A DNA stretch of 64,000 bases, taken from Streptococcus sp. SN-1 (GTDB lineage Bacteria; Bacillota; Bacilli; Lactobacillales; Streptococcaceae). Below are positions 54,835 through 64,000 of this stretch, in pieces. Numbering within the stretch: the first letter of the stretch is position 1; each line of letters opens with the position of its first letter. The notes under the pieces are model-generated. The model was not told the DNA's origin and searched no databases. It saw nothing but the letters and a program-made list of their open reading frames with translations. Made by a program: the position numbers and the translations under genes. Location of the stretch: the NCBI RefSeq assembly GCF_041154385.1, contig NZ_AP028929.1, forward strand, positions 1,426,001-1,490,000, given 5' to 3'.

Positions 54835-57800
54835 TTAATCTTGATCTTTTTTCTTCAATCCAAGAAATGCACCTACAGTAAACATTATTCCGGCAACTAA
54901 TGACGTGAAGACTTCGCTAACTGTTCCGGTTTTTGGCAACTTATCATTGTTAGTAGTTGATTTACTATCAATATTGGTATGTTTATTAGCTATGTTCTCT
55001 GGTTCATTAAGATAAACTTCCTTCTTATTTTCAAAGTTTTTATCATTTTCATCAGGAACTGTAACTTTGACATCCTCAGTTGAATCAGATCTTTGACTTT
55101 CATCTAATTGACTATAATTTACTTGTACAGGAACTGTAGCTGTGACATCCTTAGTTGAATCAGATTTGTGTGAATGATTTTCTCTTTGTAAATCCTCTTT
55201 TCTGTGACTTTCATCTAATTGACTATGATTTGCTTGCACCTTATCTTTCTTTTTCGATACATCAAAAGTAGGTTTATTTTCCTCCTCCTTTTTCTCCTCT
55301 ATTTTCTTGAATACAGGTTTTATAAGGGTATCTTTTGACACATTAATAACATAGCCAACGTCTTTTTTCCCTTCGACACCAGAAATTTCCCAGCCATCAA
55401 ATTGATAGCCTTTTTCTAATTCACCCTTATAGACAGGTAAAATGAAATCTTCTTCCGACACTATCGTTGAACTCATTTCTTTTCCATTTTGAATGGTCAC
55501 AGTCACCGTATGAGCTTTTAATTCGCTCACCTCTCCCGTATCTTTGTTTAAAATGAATTCTTTTACGGTCGTATTTCTTGCAAAATCTTTTACAACAATC
55601 TTAATGTTTAGTGTCTTATCTGTTAGTTGTTTAATATCATCAAATGATTTATATTCTTTTCCATTTACATAAATATGTTTGTCTTGAATCTCACCATCGA
55701 ATCCATTATTTCTTTTATCATTGATGTTAAAGACTACAGATTTTCCGTCAGCATATTCAATACTAGTATTTCCCTTAGGATCAATGTTTACTTCGGGTTT
55801 GACATTATCATATAAAAATTGATAGTGTACTCCAACCGCTTTCGCATTCAAATCGCTATAGCCAGTTTTAAGATAAACATTTCCATCCATATCTGTTACC
55901 TTATCTGGGAATCCGTTTGCTTTATAGTCTTTCATTCCCCAGTCCATGATGTCACCGTCTTTAACATTAAGCTTAACGTTAAAATCTCTAGTGTTATCAA
56001 TGTGTAAATCTCCGTAGATTAAATAATTATCTACAACAGATTCATTAACTCTCAACTCCCAGTTAAAACCACCCTTATCAGAAATCTTACCTCTTAAATA
56101 AAATTCTGGATTTCGTACATAAATTTTATTAGATTTAGACGGATTAAAGTAGTTCTTGTCCATTGAAAGGTTTACTGGTTTTGCATCAATAAATAACGTA
56201 GAGCCATCTTCTTTTATAGCTTCTACATTGGACTTATCCTCTCCAGTGTACTCTTTATCATCTTTACCAAATAATACAAGTTTAGAAGGATCTGTTACAA
56301 GATTTCCATCTTTATCGATTGCCTCCCCTTTAGCGTTCATTTTAAATCTAAACACTTGATACCTTACAATGTTAAAGCCGTCCAAAGCCGACATTAATAC
56401 TGATTGAGTACTTCTTCCATCTTCAACATTTCTACTATCAGCATAAATTATTTTTTCTGAAAGGACTCTTAGATTAGGATTGGCCTTTTGTATTTTTGCT
56501 ATATCTTCCTTGCTATAGACTCCATTTCCTTCTAACATATCCGTTTTTCCAGGATTGTAGGTAGTCACTTTTAGTGCATAGCCTTTTCTCAGAATGATAT
56601 TATCCTTTAATAGATATTGTTGTTTTTCTGAATCAGAATAGATTTTACCAGATTCCATTTCAGTTAAATTATTTGGTTTGTTCTTTGAAAGATCTCCTTC
56701 TCCTAATTCTATTACATTCCCATAACTTGATGCATAGGGATATTCTGTTTTAGTTTCCTTATTTTTTTCAGGCATTCTAATCTTCGTTTCAGCTTTTATC
56801 TGATCATCATCTTTAACAAAGAATCTCATATCTCCTGCAAAAGCTAATCCATCCACAATATCATTAATATTGGCGTATAAATCAAATGTCATCGTTTTTG
56901 AATGTGAATCATACTTAGTCGTTTTGATTTCTATCGATTTATAGTTATTTCCATAATATACCTTGGCATTTTTAGAAACATTACTTATCTTTCCAAGAAT
57001 TTCAAAGTGTCCATCTTTAGACGGGTTTAGAACACCATAAATTTTTGATTTGATTTCATCAAGTTTTTCAGTTTCATATTCTAAGGCGCTACCATCGTCA
57101 TAAGCAATGATATTTCCCTTATCATCGTATTTATAATCGTATTCTTCTGTTCTCTTACCAGTTTCACTTGTAAAGTCATCAACTTCTCTAAATTTCTTTT
57201 TAATGAGTTTCTTCAAGTCTTTACTTTCAAACTCTCTAATTGTTGAAATCGTTTTATGAATAGTCAAGCTAGATTTTTCTTCGATAGACTCTTCATTGTC
57301 TTGATGATTTTCTTCCTCAGTTGTATCTTTTTTAAGACTATCCTCTTTTCTATTTTCTAAATTTTTAAATTTAGATTCGGAAATCTCGCCAAGCTTTTGG
57401 TATTTAGATGAATCTTGATCAGGATCTACTAGATAATAGGAAATCATCCCCTTTTCATCAGCATGATCAGCAAATTTAATTCTATGAATCTTTGTGAAAT
57501 TGCTAGAGCCATCTAATGCAATGACTTCAATGATTTTTCCTCTTAAATCTCCTGCACCATTAATTTCATAAATGGTATTTCCATCTTTGTCAAGTTTTCT
57601 ATTTCTTCCTTCACCCTCACCTGCATAAGTTACTTCAAGATTTTTCTCAACCTCTCCGTCTTCATTAACAAGAGCGGCGCCAGCATACCAAACTTCGTTG
57701 GCAATCTCGTCAAATTTTTCAGGATGTTCTTTTTGATCTCTCGCAAATAGGGTTTCATTCTTGTATTGATCTTTTACCTTGTGATAAGTATCCTTTGTAA

Positions 57801-60800
57801 TCAGCTTAATTTTTTCAGGATTTGAAAAATCAACCGAAACAATCTTAGGGGCTGTGTTATCAATTTTTACAGGAATATAGGAAACCTGCCATGGGTAATC
57901 TTTAGTTAATCTATATTTAAATTTATAGAAATATTGACCTTCTGCAATTGGTTCAAATTGACCTCTTATCTTAGTAGCAGGATCTTGGTTATCCTTGCTT
58001 TCTGGTGCATTTTCTTCTCTACCTCTAGGGTTATAAATGAGTCCATCCCATTTCAAGTCACCCCAAACTTTTAGCTTAGAAGATTTGATTCCCTTTGCAT
58101 CATTTCTCTTAGAGTTTAAAATTCCTTTAATAAAGTGTTCTCTCGAAATGACTTTTAAGTCGATTTGATTTTCTCCCTCTTTATTTGTATTTACTATTGA
58201 AATCAATCCTTCTTCTGCACTTCTTAATACAAGTGGAGAAGGTGTTAATCCTCTCTCAAGTTGAGCATCTTGAGGATTTCCATTTGAATCTAAAGGATAA
58301 ATTTTAGCAATATTAGAACCACTTGATGATGGTGCGTTGATCCCTTCGTTATTGAAAGCAAATAATTCTGGATTTTGATCTAGAGATGTTGTATTTTTAT
58401 CTTTTCTATTTTGTATAACTCCTGCTGGATTAAATTTATCTATACCATGCTCTCCACCAATTCCCTTATTTAAAGTTCCTGGAATTTTTGGTTTACCATC
58501 ATCATCATAACCTTCCATTGTTTTTGATTTTGAACCCTCTTCCCAGGCCCATTTATCAAGGATTGGTTCCTTATTCCAATCCCCAGCAAATCCCATTAGA
58601 GGCATCGATAAAGATGGTTGGAAATTTATTTTCTTCCCGTTGGAGTTCAGAGCTTCCATTTCTTCCACTGATTCAAAATGAATAAATGATTCTACAAATT
58701 TATTTTTGTTTTTAGCCTCTCCAACGTTTAGAACCGCATTTAAATCAAAGCTAGAATTTGGGCTTATAGTGAAGGTGTCATGCTCAAATGTGATATTTGC
58801 TCCTTTGATTTTTTCTGGATGGATTTCTGGAACAATTTGCTTACCATCTGGAGATTTTTCATCTTTGTATGTTTCATCCAGTTTTAGTCTGTCAGTTAGA
58901 GAATCTGTAGTTATCGCTGATGCTGAAACTTTAAAGGTTAAAGGTCTGTTTGATGTATTATGAAGCTTAATTGTAAAGTATTTTTTATCTCCTTTTATTT
59001 CTTTAAGAGAAATCGAACCATAAGAATTTATCAAACCTTTAGAATCCTTGTTTTTGAAAGTCGCTACGACTTCATTTCTCAAAGCATTGGCAACATTAAT
59101 TAGCCCTGCTCCCTGTTGTCTAGGTGATGCAAAGTATTGACTTTTTTCTTTCCAAGAAGTTGCGTCCATCATAGGCCGTGCAGTATTTTGTAGGGCAATT
59201 TTTGTAAGACTTGTAAGGTCTATTTTGTCATCTCCCTTAAGATTTTTCAAGGCAGGTCTTTCAAGCATTTCCTTTAACTTTGGTCTAATCAAAACAGTAG
59301 AAGCTGCCACGATTGGAGTTGCCATACTAGTCCCTGACATATAACCATAAGTTGATTTCCCATTAATGACATTGAGAGTAGATTTAATATTTTTACCTGG
59401 TGCTGAGACATCAGGCTTTAAAAGCAAATCTGTTCTCGGTCCCCAAGATGTGGATCCTGCTGGAACTATGATATCTTCTTTATAGAGTTCTTTATCTGTG
59501 TCAGGTGCAAACTTAAAGTCAATCTCTTTTTCGTCACCTACATTCGGTTTATTAGAATTATAGCTTGCCATATCAATTGGATAGTATTGATCCAATTTAT
59601 CTTTGAAATCTTCCTTACTATTTCTTTTAACTTCAGTTTTTTTATCAGGGTTAATCATGTTCCATAACTTTACACCATCATCTCCTGAAATTGAAAATAC
59701 TTGACTAGTAGTTCCTTCATCCTCCTCATATCCCATAGCTGGAAGCTCTGTCCAATTATCTCTATTGTAGTAATTTACAGTATTTACAACCATAATGCCA
59801 CGTGCGCCCTTATCCGTAGCTCTTTTAAAAGAATTTTTTAAATCCTTTGTATAAATTCTATCCATTACTGCAATTTTGCCCTTAAGATCCAAACCTATCA
59901 AATCTTGGTCTTGACCCTTGCCTATATATACAAATTTTACTTTACTAGGAGCTTTTGATCCATCTTCATTTGTTGTGATTTTATTCTTATCGAAAAAGGC
60001 CCCTATATTTCTGTATTTAAAATTTTCTCCACCTATGTTAACTTTATCAAACTCAACTGTTTGATTTTTAGCAGATGCGACTGCTATCGCATCTTCATGT
60101 GCTGCAGTTCGTGTTACATTTCCAGTGTCGGTCATTTTCAGATTATTATTTGCCACTAAATCCCATGAAGAACTTGAAGCAGAAGTCGCATAGTTACCCG
60201 TAGCTACAACCATTGGAATGCCTGCTTTTCTTAACGCTCTAATAGCTTCCCAATATTTCTCACCTACAAGACCTGTTCCTGTAAAGCCAGATGATACCGA
60301 AACAACATCGACATTGTGTTTGATCGAATCTTCAATAGCATGAAACATTGTTTCATCTCCTGCGAAGCCAGATCCTGCGTCAGAGTACATTTTATAAGAG
60401 AAGATCTGTGCATTAGGAGCAATTCCATCTATTCCGTTAAAGTTTTTAATATCTTTTTCAGTATCATTTCCCGCAAGAATCCCTGCAATATGCATCCCAT
60501 GTGGATCAAAATAATCGCTCCCATCATCAGCTTTTTCTACAGTAATTTTACCACCATTATAATAATTGAAAGCATGAGGGATTTTATCACTCAACCAGAA
60601 ATTTTTATCAGTACCTTTTAAGTCTTCTTTTTTGAATCTCATTGAGCCTTTAGCATCATCATCAATCCTCATGGCCTTATGCCTATAATCTGTCCCGGTA
60701 TCGATATTTGAAATGACCATACCCCGGCCATCAAAATTTTTACCAAATGGAGCATTGATAGACTTTAGGTAATCAATTGCCTCTTCAACTCCAATTTCCT

Positions 60801-61404
60801 TTCTAGCATGATTCATCATTGGCTGGACTTTTTGTGATCGTTCAACCGATGAGATACCTTCTATTAGTTTAATCTTATCCAAATTATCTGGAGTTGTTTC
60901 TATTGCAACACCATTAAAAACCGTATCATAAGTATATAAAACTTTTGTATCCTTAAGATTGGATAATTCCTTGATTGCTTTTTCTACAGATTCTTTATCT
61001 TTAAATTCAGCAATATAGACAAGTTTATCCTCTTTTTTGGGACTTTCTGGGTCTTTACTTGCAGACGAGTCCGCTTTATCTCCTTGGGATTGATTGGAAT
61101 CTTCTTTGATTTTTTCTTCTTCATTGCTAGTTTTATTATCTCTCACAGATTCTTTACTAACAACTTCTTTTTCCTCAATAACCGTTGTTTTCTTCTCTTC
61201 AGTATCCTTTGAAGTTTCTATAGCATTATGAATATCTTCAAGTTTTTCTTTGTTTTCGTTTTGTTTACCTACTACTTTTTCTTTATCAGATATTTTTAAA
61301 GAATCTTCAGAACTAGGTGTATCTGCTAGGATTACCTCATTAGGGACATATGCTGCTAAAATAACTGCAGCTGTGGTTAATGACAATACTGTACTTTTTT
61401 TCAT
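54835..61404 (-). CDS. prtA: PrtA, cell-wall-anchored subtilisin-like serine protease
   Basis: 2,189 aa. A signal peptide (MKKSTVLSLTTAAVILAAYV) leads to an acidic region and an I9-type propeptide (about 125-200). The S8 domain has the triad Asp235 (ISNIDTGTDY), His302 (DPHGMHIAG) and Ser693 (SGTSMATP), with a PA domain inserted between His and Ser. Fn3-like (C5a-peptidase type) and long beta-rich regions follow, then a FIVAR/doubled linker, LPKTG and a KKKDQD tail. I recognise it as pneumococcal-type PrtA, a surface protease with a role in virulence and apolactoferrin cleavage as reported. Close to the 2,140 aa I remember for pneumococcus. In the pneumococcal reference genome I recall prtA at another place. 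Monocistronic. Confidence 0.95.
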   Translation of the reverse strand: MKKSTVLSLTTAAVILAAYVPNEVILADTPSSEDSLKISDKEKVVGKQNENKEKLEDIHNAIETSKDTEEKKTTVIEEKEVVSKESVRDNKTSNEEEKIKEDSNQSQGDKADSSASKDPESPKKEDKLVYIAEFKDKESVEKAIKELSNLKDTKVLYTYDTVFNGVAIETTPDNLDKIKLIEGISSVERSQKVQPMMNHARKEIGVEEAIDYLKSINAPFGKNFDGRGMVISNIDTGTDYRHKAMRIDDDAKGSMRFKKEDLKGTDKNFWLSDKIPHAFNYYNGGKITVEKADDGSDYFDPHGMHIAGILAGNDTEKDIKNFNGIDGIAPNAQIFSYKMYSDAGSGFAGDETMFHAIEDSIKHNVDVVSVSSGFTGTGLVGEKYWEAIRALRKAGIPMVVATGNYATSASSSSWDLVANNNLKMTDTGNVTRTAAHEDAIAVASAKNQTVEFDKVNIGGENFKYRNIGAFFDKNKITTNEDGSKAPSKVKFVYIGKGQDQDLIGLDLKGKIAVMDRIYTKDLKNSFKRATDKGARGIMVVNTVNYYNRDNWTELPAMGYEEDEGTTSQVFSISGDDGVKLWNMINPDKKTEVKRNSKEDFKDKLDQYYPIDMASYNSNKPNVGDEKEIDFKFAPDTDKELYKEDIIVPAGSTSWGPRTDLLLKPDVSAPGKNIKSTLNVINGKSTYGYMSGTSMATPIVAASTVLIRPKLKEMLERPALKNLKGDDKIDLTSLTKIALQNTARPMMDATSWKEKSQYFASPRQQGAGLINVANALRNEVVATFKNKDSKGLINSYGSISLKEIKGDKKYFTIKLHNTSNRPLTFKVSASAITTDSLTDRLKLDETYKDEKSPDGKQIVPEIHPEKIKGANITFEHDTFTISPNSSFDLNAVLNVGEAKNKNKFVESFIHFESVEEMEALNSNGKKINFQPSLSMPLMGFAGDWNKEPILDKWAWEEGSKSKTMEGYDDDGKPKIPGTLNKGIGGEHGIDKFNPAGVIQNRKDKNTTSLDQNPELFAFNNEGINAPSSSGSNIAKIYPLDSNGNPQDAQLERGLTPSPLVLRSAEEGLISIVNTNKEGENQIDLKVISREHFIKGILNSKRNDAKGIKSSKLKVWGDLKWDGLIYNPRGREENAPESKDNQDPATKIRGQFEPIAEGQYFYKFKYRLTKDYPWQVSYIPVKIDNTAPKIVSVDFSNPEKIKLITKDTYHKVKDQYKNETLFARDQKEHPEKFDEIANEVWYAGAALVNEDGEVEKNLEVTYAGEGEGRNRKLDKDGNTIYEINGAGDLRGKIIEVIALDGSSNFTKIHRIKFADHADEKGMISYYLVDPDQDSSKYQKLGEISESKFKNLENRKEDSLKKDTTEEENHQDNEESIEEKSSLTIHKTISTIREFESKDLKKLIKKKFREVDDFTSETGKRTEEYDYKYDDKGNIIAYDDGSALEYETEKLDEIKSKIYGVLNPSKDGHFEILGKISNVSKNAKVYYGNNYKSIEIKTTKYDSHSKTMTFDLYANINDIVDGLAFAGDMRFFVKDDDQIKAETKIRMPEKNKETKTEYPYASSYGNVIELGEGDLSKNKPNNLTEMESGKIYSDSEKQQYLLKDNIILRKGYALKVTTYNPGKTDMLEGNGVYSKEDIAKIQKANPNLRVLSEKIIYADSRNVEDGRSTQSVLMSALDGFNIVRYQVFRFKMNAKGEAIDKDGNLVTDPSKLVLFGKDDKEYTGEDKSNVEAIKEDGSTLFIDAKPVNLSMDKNYFNPSKSNKIYVRNPEFYLRGKISDKGGFNWELRVNESVVDNYLIYGDLHIDNTRDFNVKLNVKDGDIMDWGMKDYKANGFPDKVTDMDGNVYLKTGYSDLNAKAVGVHYQFLYDNVKPEVNIDPKGNTSIEYADGKSVVFNINDKRNNGFDGEIQDKHIYVNGKEYKSFDDIKQLTDKTLNIKIVVKDFARNTTVKEFILNKDTGEVSELKAHTVTVTIQNGKEMSSTIVSEEDFILPVYKGELEKGYQFDGWEISGVEGKKDVGYVINVSKDTLIKPVFKKIEEKKEEENKPTFDVSKKKDKVQANHSQLDESHRKEDLQRENHSHKSDSTKDVTATVPVQVNYSQLDESQRSDSTEDVKVTVPDENDKNFENKKEVYLNEPENIANKHTNIDSKSTTNNDKLPKTGTVSEVFTSLVAGIMFTVGAFLGLKKKDQD

Positions 61405-61544
61405 TTTAATTCCTTACATATTTATTTAACTTCCAATAGATAGAAAACTTTAACTTTGCTAGCCTTTGTTATAAAAAGTTTTACTAAGTATTATCTAGGA
61501 AATAGAGTAGTGCATTTATATATAATTGTTAACTCTCTGAAAAT

Positions 61545-61573
61545 AGTATATCAATTAAAAAAATTTAAGTCAA
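61545..61573 (-). promoter_or_regulatory. Strong promoter of prtA
   Basis: TTGACT, 17 bp and TATACT on the minus strand, leader about 135 nt. The segment ATTTTTCTTGACTTAAATTT over the -35 resembles, from memory, the Mn-responsive ScaR/PsaR operator (AATTAACTTGACTTAATTTT-like). prtA is a known PsaR target in pneumococcus. Confidence 0.75.
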
Positions 61574-61577
61574 GAAA

Positions 61578-61618
61578 AATTAATATGCATTAATTTATTT
61601 TTTAATACGTATTAAAAA
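61578..61618. promoter_or_regulatory. Two palindromes upstream of the prtA -35
   Basis: 61578-61595 is a 7-bp inverted repeat (AATTAAT/ATTAATT, 4-bp centre). 61599-61618 is a perfect 20-bp palindrome with TAATACGTATTA at its core. They are adjacent and end 5 bp before the -35, a position suited to an activator or repressor. I cannot name the protein. Confidence 0.6.
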
Positions 61619-61764
61619 TAAGGTTAAGTCAAAAAAATTCGTAGTTAACTGGGATACATTATAAGCACATTCACATAATCAAAAATAGTAGGAATCAAGT
61701 TGAACCACTACCAAAATCACAAAGTCAAACATCATTGATGAAATATCAGCGCTATTAAATAATA

Positions 61765-61800
61765 TAAAAAACCGCTAAGAACTTGGCTTAACGGTTATTT
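61765..61800. terminator. Hairpin terminator in the prtA upstream region
   Basis: The stem AACCGCTAAG / CTTAACGGTT has a 7-nt loop, with TATTTTTC on the plus side and TTTTTT on the minus side. It could back up the terminator at 62106-62132 and shield prtA from the ABC operon. Confidence 0.7.
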
Positions 61801-61882
61801 TTCTACATATCTAATTTTTCAAATCTTCAGTCGTTTATCTACCTATAACCTAGGCTTTATGAGTGTCTTGCTCTAGCAACTA

Positions 61883-62032
61883 ATACTCAATGAAAATCAA
61901 AAAACAAACTAGGAAGCTAGCCGCAGGTTGCTAAAAGCACTGCTTTTAGGTTGTAGATAGAACTGACGAAGTCAGTCACATATATACGGCAAGGCGACGT
62001 TGACGTGGTTTGAAGAGATTTTCGAAGAGTAT
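61883..62032 (+). repeat. BOX element, boxC-boxB-boxA
   Basis: ATACTCAATGAAAATC to TTTTCGAAGAGTAT, 150 bp, with one boxB and the full boxA core. The 61405-62145 gap otherwise contains the prtA promoter, palindromes and two terminators. Confidence 0.95.
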
Positions 62033-62105
62033 GAGCTAAATCGGCGATTACACTTACAATATAGCACTCTGAGAACAGATGTCAAGGAATTTTCATCTTT
62101 ATTAG

Positions 62106-62132
62106 AAAAAGCCTGTCCTGAGACAAGGCTTT
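62106..62132 (-). terminator. Terminator of the ABC-2 transporter operon
   Basis: On the minus strand AAAGCCTTGTC / GACAGGCTTT (one bulge) is followed by TTTCT, just after the permease stop. Confidence 0.75.
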
Positions 62133-62145
62133 GATAACATCTATG

Positions 62146-62931
62146 CTAAGAACCCGCACTTTCGTAGGCATCTAAACCACTATCCCAAAGTTTAAGGGAA
62201 ATGACAAAGAAAACCATAGAAATCAACATCAAACCTCCGATGTTAAAGATTACATCCTTGTCCTGCAAGAAATAGCTGGCAGGATAATAGGCTGTAAAAG
62301 CGAAAGGCACGATAAAGCTAATCAACCAACGAAGAAATGAATTGTAAATGGAAATGGGATACTTGGCAAAATCATTAAACATATAAAAAATGTAAATCAT
62401 GGCGCCTGACTGTTTGGTCCAAAAAGCGATACTAGATGTCGCGATTTTCAAGGAAGTATAAATCAAGGTAGCAAAAGGAATACAAACTAGGAAAATCAGG
62501 AATTTTGGAAGAGTCCAAGCAATGCTAGATACCGTTGTCGCTAGTAGGATCCCACCAACCAAGAGTTCGCCCAAGGCATCAATCTGAAAGGTTTCAACTA
62601 GGATGTGAAAGAGAGGATTGATAGGACGAGTCAGATACTTGTCAAACTCTCCCTTTCTCACCAAGCGTTGTCCCAATGCCCAGAGATTATCAAAAAAGAG
62701 ATGGTCCAATCCCTTAGGAATCAAGGAAAAACCATATATAAAGGCAATTTCTTGGAAGGACCATCCTTCTAGCGAGGGGATATGTTGAAAGATGACATTG
62801 AGAAACAATAGGTTCAGGCCTTGAGTCAGAAAGACTCCCAGGACTCCAACCACAAAATCCACCTTGTATTCCATGATCTGTTTGATGTATTGTCTGATAA
62901 AAATCAGATGCATGCGTTGATATTTTTTCAT
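62146..62931 (-). CDS. ABC-2 type permease (second subunit, COG3694-like)
   Basis: 261 aa with six membrane helices. The amphipathic cytoplasmic segment 'RLVRKGEFDKYLTRPINPLF' is a hallmark of this ABC-2 permease pair. It starts 1 bp after the stop of the first permease. Together with the partner permease and the ATPase it forms an exporter of the COG4586/4587/3694 type, whose substrate is not established. Confidence 0.85.
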   Translation of the reverse strand: MKKYQRMHLIFIRQYIKQIMEYKVDFVVGVLGVFLTQGLNLLFLNVIFQHIPSLEGWSFQEIAFIYGFSLIPKGLDHLFFDNLWALGQRLVRKGEFDKYLTRPINPLFHILVETFQIDALGELLVGGILLATTVSSIAWTLPKFLIFLVCIPFATLIYTSLKIATSSIAFWTKQSGAMIYIFYMFNDFAKYPISIYNSFLRWLISFIVPFAFTAYYPASYFLQDKDVIFNIGGLMLISMVFFVISLKLWDSGLDAYESAGS

Positions 62932-62932
62932 A

Positions 62933-63751
62933 CTACCCTCCTTGAATGGTGATAAATGACTGGACTCGTTTCCAAATCAACTGAGACAAGCCTACCATCA
63001 CTAAGAGCCAGAAAAACTGCAAAGCGAGCGCCTGAATCATCTGACTGGCATCGTATTTCCCAACGATAATCATGACCGGAGTGTAAATCAAGGATGAAAA
63101 AGGCAAGAAGGACAGAATATCTGAAACAACCTTTGGAAAGAAAGCCAAGGGAATCAAACTTCCAGACATAAAGGCCACTATGGAAGTCTTGAGGAGATTG
63201 GAACCCCAAAGATTTTTAAACACAAAGGCAGAAAATCCAAAGCAAATATTAAAGAAAAAGTTAATCAGATAAGCTAGCGTTAGACTAAAGAGATAAAGGA
63301 CAGTTAAACCCAGCACTTCTACAATGCCTTGTCCAGATACGATTTTCATCAAGACAATAACACTTAAAAATGGAAAGCCAACAGAGATAAAGATCAACCA
63401 CTTGGAGCCGAGCTCGGTAAAGAGATAAGATGCCGCAAAATGCACTGGTCTCAACAAACGCATGATAATAGAGCCATCCTTGACCTCCTCCCCAATCATA
63501 AAAGAGCTATCTGACTTGGTCAACAGATTAGTCACAAAACTCATGATGATATAAAGGGTAATATCTGCCATGCTGAAGCCCTGAATCAAGGACTCCTGCG
63601 AGGAATCAAAGACAGCCTTCCAGAGATAGAAAGCAACGAAGGCCCCCATGACATCACCAATCCGGTAAAGAAGAAAGTTGACTCGATAGGTAATCAACTC
63701 CTGAACCCCTGCATTGATAAAGGGTTTATAACGTCTCCACAATTTGACCAT
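62933..63751 (-). CDS. ABC-2 type permease (first subunit, COG4587-like)
   Basis: 272 aa from ATG 63751 (MVKLWRRYKPFINAGVQELI), with AAAGGAG 8 nt upstream and one base after the ATPase stop (TAAGATG). The longer frame overlaps the ATPase gene and is rejected. Six membrane helices, with 'GEEVKDGSIIMRLLRPVHFA' as the family's coupling segment. Partner of the 62146-62931 permease. Confidence 0.86.
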   Translation of the reverse strand: MVKLWRRYKPFINAGVQELITYRVNFLLYRIGDVMGAFVAFYLWKAVFDSSQESLIQGFSMADITLYIIMSFVTNLLTKSDSSFMIGEEVKDGSIIMRLLRPVHFAASYLFTELGSKWLIFISVGFPFLSVIVLMKIVSGQGIVEVLGLTVLYLFSLTLAYLINFFFNICFGFSAFVFKNLWGSNLLKTSIVAFMSGSLIPLAFFPKVVSDILSFLPFSSLIYTPVMIIVGKYDASQMIQALALQFFWLLVMVGLSQLIWKRVQSFITIQGG

Positions 63752-63752
63752 C

Positions 63753-64000
63753 TTAGAGCTCCTTTCGGTAGAAGCGACGGATAATATCCTCAATATCCGT
63801 ATCCACCATCTTCAAATCGCGGATTTCAAAATCAGACAGGGTTTGCTTGATAATGTCAGCTGACTGGTAGCGAGAACTATCGAATTCAATATTAAGACTA
63901 TTCCCTTGTCTATCAACGGTCATATCAGGCAATCCTTCATAGTGAGAGACGAGATGATTTTGATCTGGTAGCAGTTCAAAGGAGAGAGTCTTCATCTTGC
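63753..64000 (-). CDS. ABC transporter ATPase, C-terminal end only
   Basis: The last about 81 residues of a gene that continues beyond the right edge. The visible part is the accessory C-terminal domain after the nucleotide-binding fold ('IIKQTLSDFEIRDLKMVDTD', 'IEDIIRRFYRKEL'), typical of COG4586-type ATPases that pair with two ABC-2 permeases. No Walker motif is in the window, so the call rests on this tail and on the downstream permeases. The ATG at 63995 is internal, not the start. Confidence 0.8.
   Translation of the reverse strand, partial: KMKTLSFELLPDQNHLVSHYEGLPDMTVDRQGNSLNIEFDSSRYQSADIIKQTLSDFEIRDLKMVDTDIEDIIRRFYRKEL

Noticed and set aside
62928..63209. A 93-codon minus-strand frame inside the ABC-2 permease gene
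   Set aside because: It lies out of frame within a well-supported permease gene and has no family features.

Overview
The window looks like a chromosomal segment of a Streptococcus mitis-group organism (S. mitis, S. pneumoniae, S. pseudopneumoniae or a close relative). The reasons are low-GC Firmicute coding, five BOX elements and two RUP-like elements (both families known from pneumococcus and its closest relatives), a PrtA protease that I recognise as pneumococcal-type, and the gene order pstSCAB-B-phoU / rsmF / spx / hemW / lgt-hprK / rpsU / nagB / queA, which I recall from pneumococcal genomes. Almost everything is on the minus strand. I see no prophage, transposase, tRNA, rRNA or CRISPR array.

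Layout. 1-674: 3' end of a MocR/GntR-type regulator whose PLP-lysine position reads Thr. 800-1615: amino-acid ABC binding lipoprotein. 1773-6692: the phosphate-uptake operon pstS-pstC-pstA-pstB-pstB-phoU. 6913-9660: operon spx, UPF0223 gene, inositol-monophosphatase-like gene, rsmF. 9871-13134: operon hemW, acyl-ACP thioesterase, HAD phosphatase, TIGR01906 membrane protein.

13310-42960 is the distinctive accessory region: three tandem genes for very large YSIRK/LPXTG wall-anchored proteins, here called A, B and C. Gene A (13310-25077) would encode about 3,920 residues but carries a 1-bp deletion near 21022 that splits it. Gene B (25565-36403, 3,612 aa) is intact and ends in five near-perfect 561-bp repeats. 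Gene C (37219-42960, 1,913 aa) carries a lipase-like alpha/beta-hydrolase domain on a stalk of about 17 G5-like units. All three share a cell-wall anchor and a repeat of about 93 aa. A and B also share their promoter/leader; B and C share their 3' flank and terminator. This points to duplication followed by recombination.

43464-45975: hprK-lgt-DUF948-YtxH operon. 46348-48573: rpsU, nagB and queA. 48649-53338: operon of a radical SAM gene (ytqA-type), mnmM, a small unknown gene, a CPA1-type Na+/H+ antiporter and a YihY-family membrane protein. 53445-54347: two small membrane proteins. 54835-61404: prtA, a 2,189-aa wall-anchored subtilase, with a strong promoter next to palindromic, metalloregulator-like sites. 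62146-64000: two ABC-2 permeases and the end of their ATPase.

Taken together, a conserved core (phosphate uptake, RNA modification, sugar regulation, lipoprotein maturation) surrounds four exported, sortase-anchored giants that probably act in adhesion, surface enzymology and protein processing. Small-scale points of interest are start codons lying exactly at the predicted +1 of a promoter (hemW, the ytqA-type gene, the DUF3397 gene), BOX elements fused to stop codons, and a 9-bp tandem repeat in the leader of gene A.
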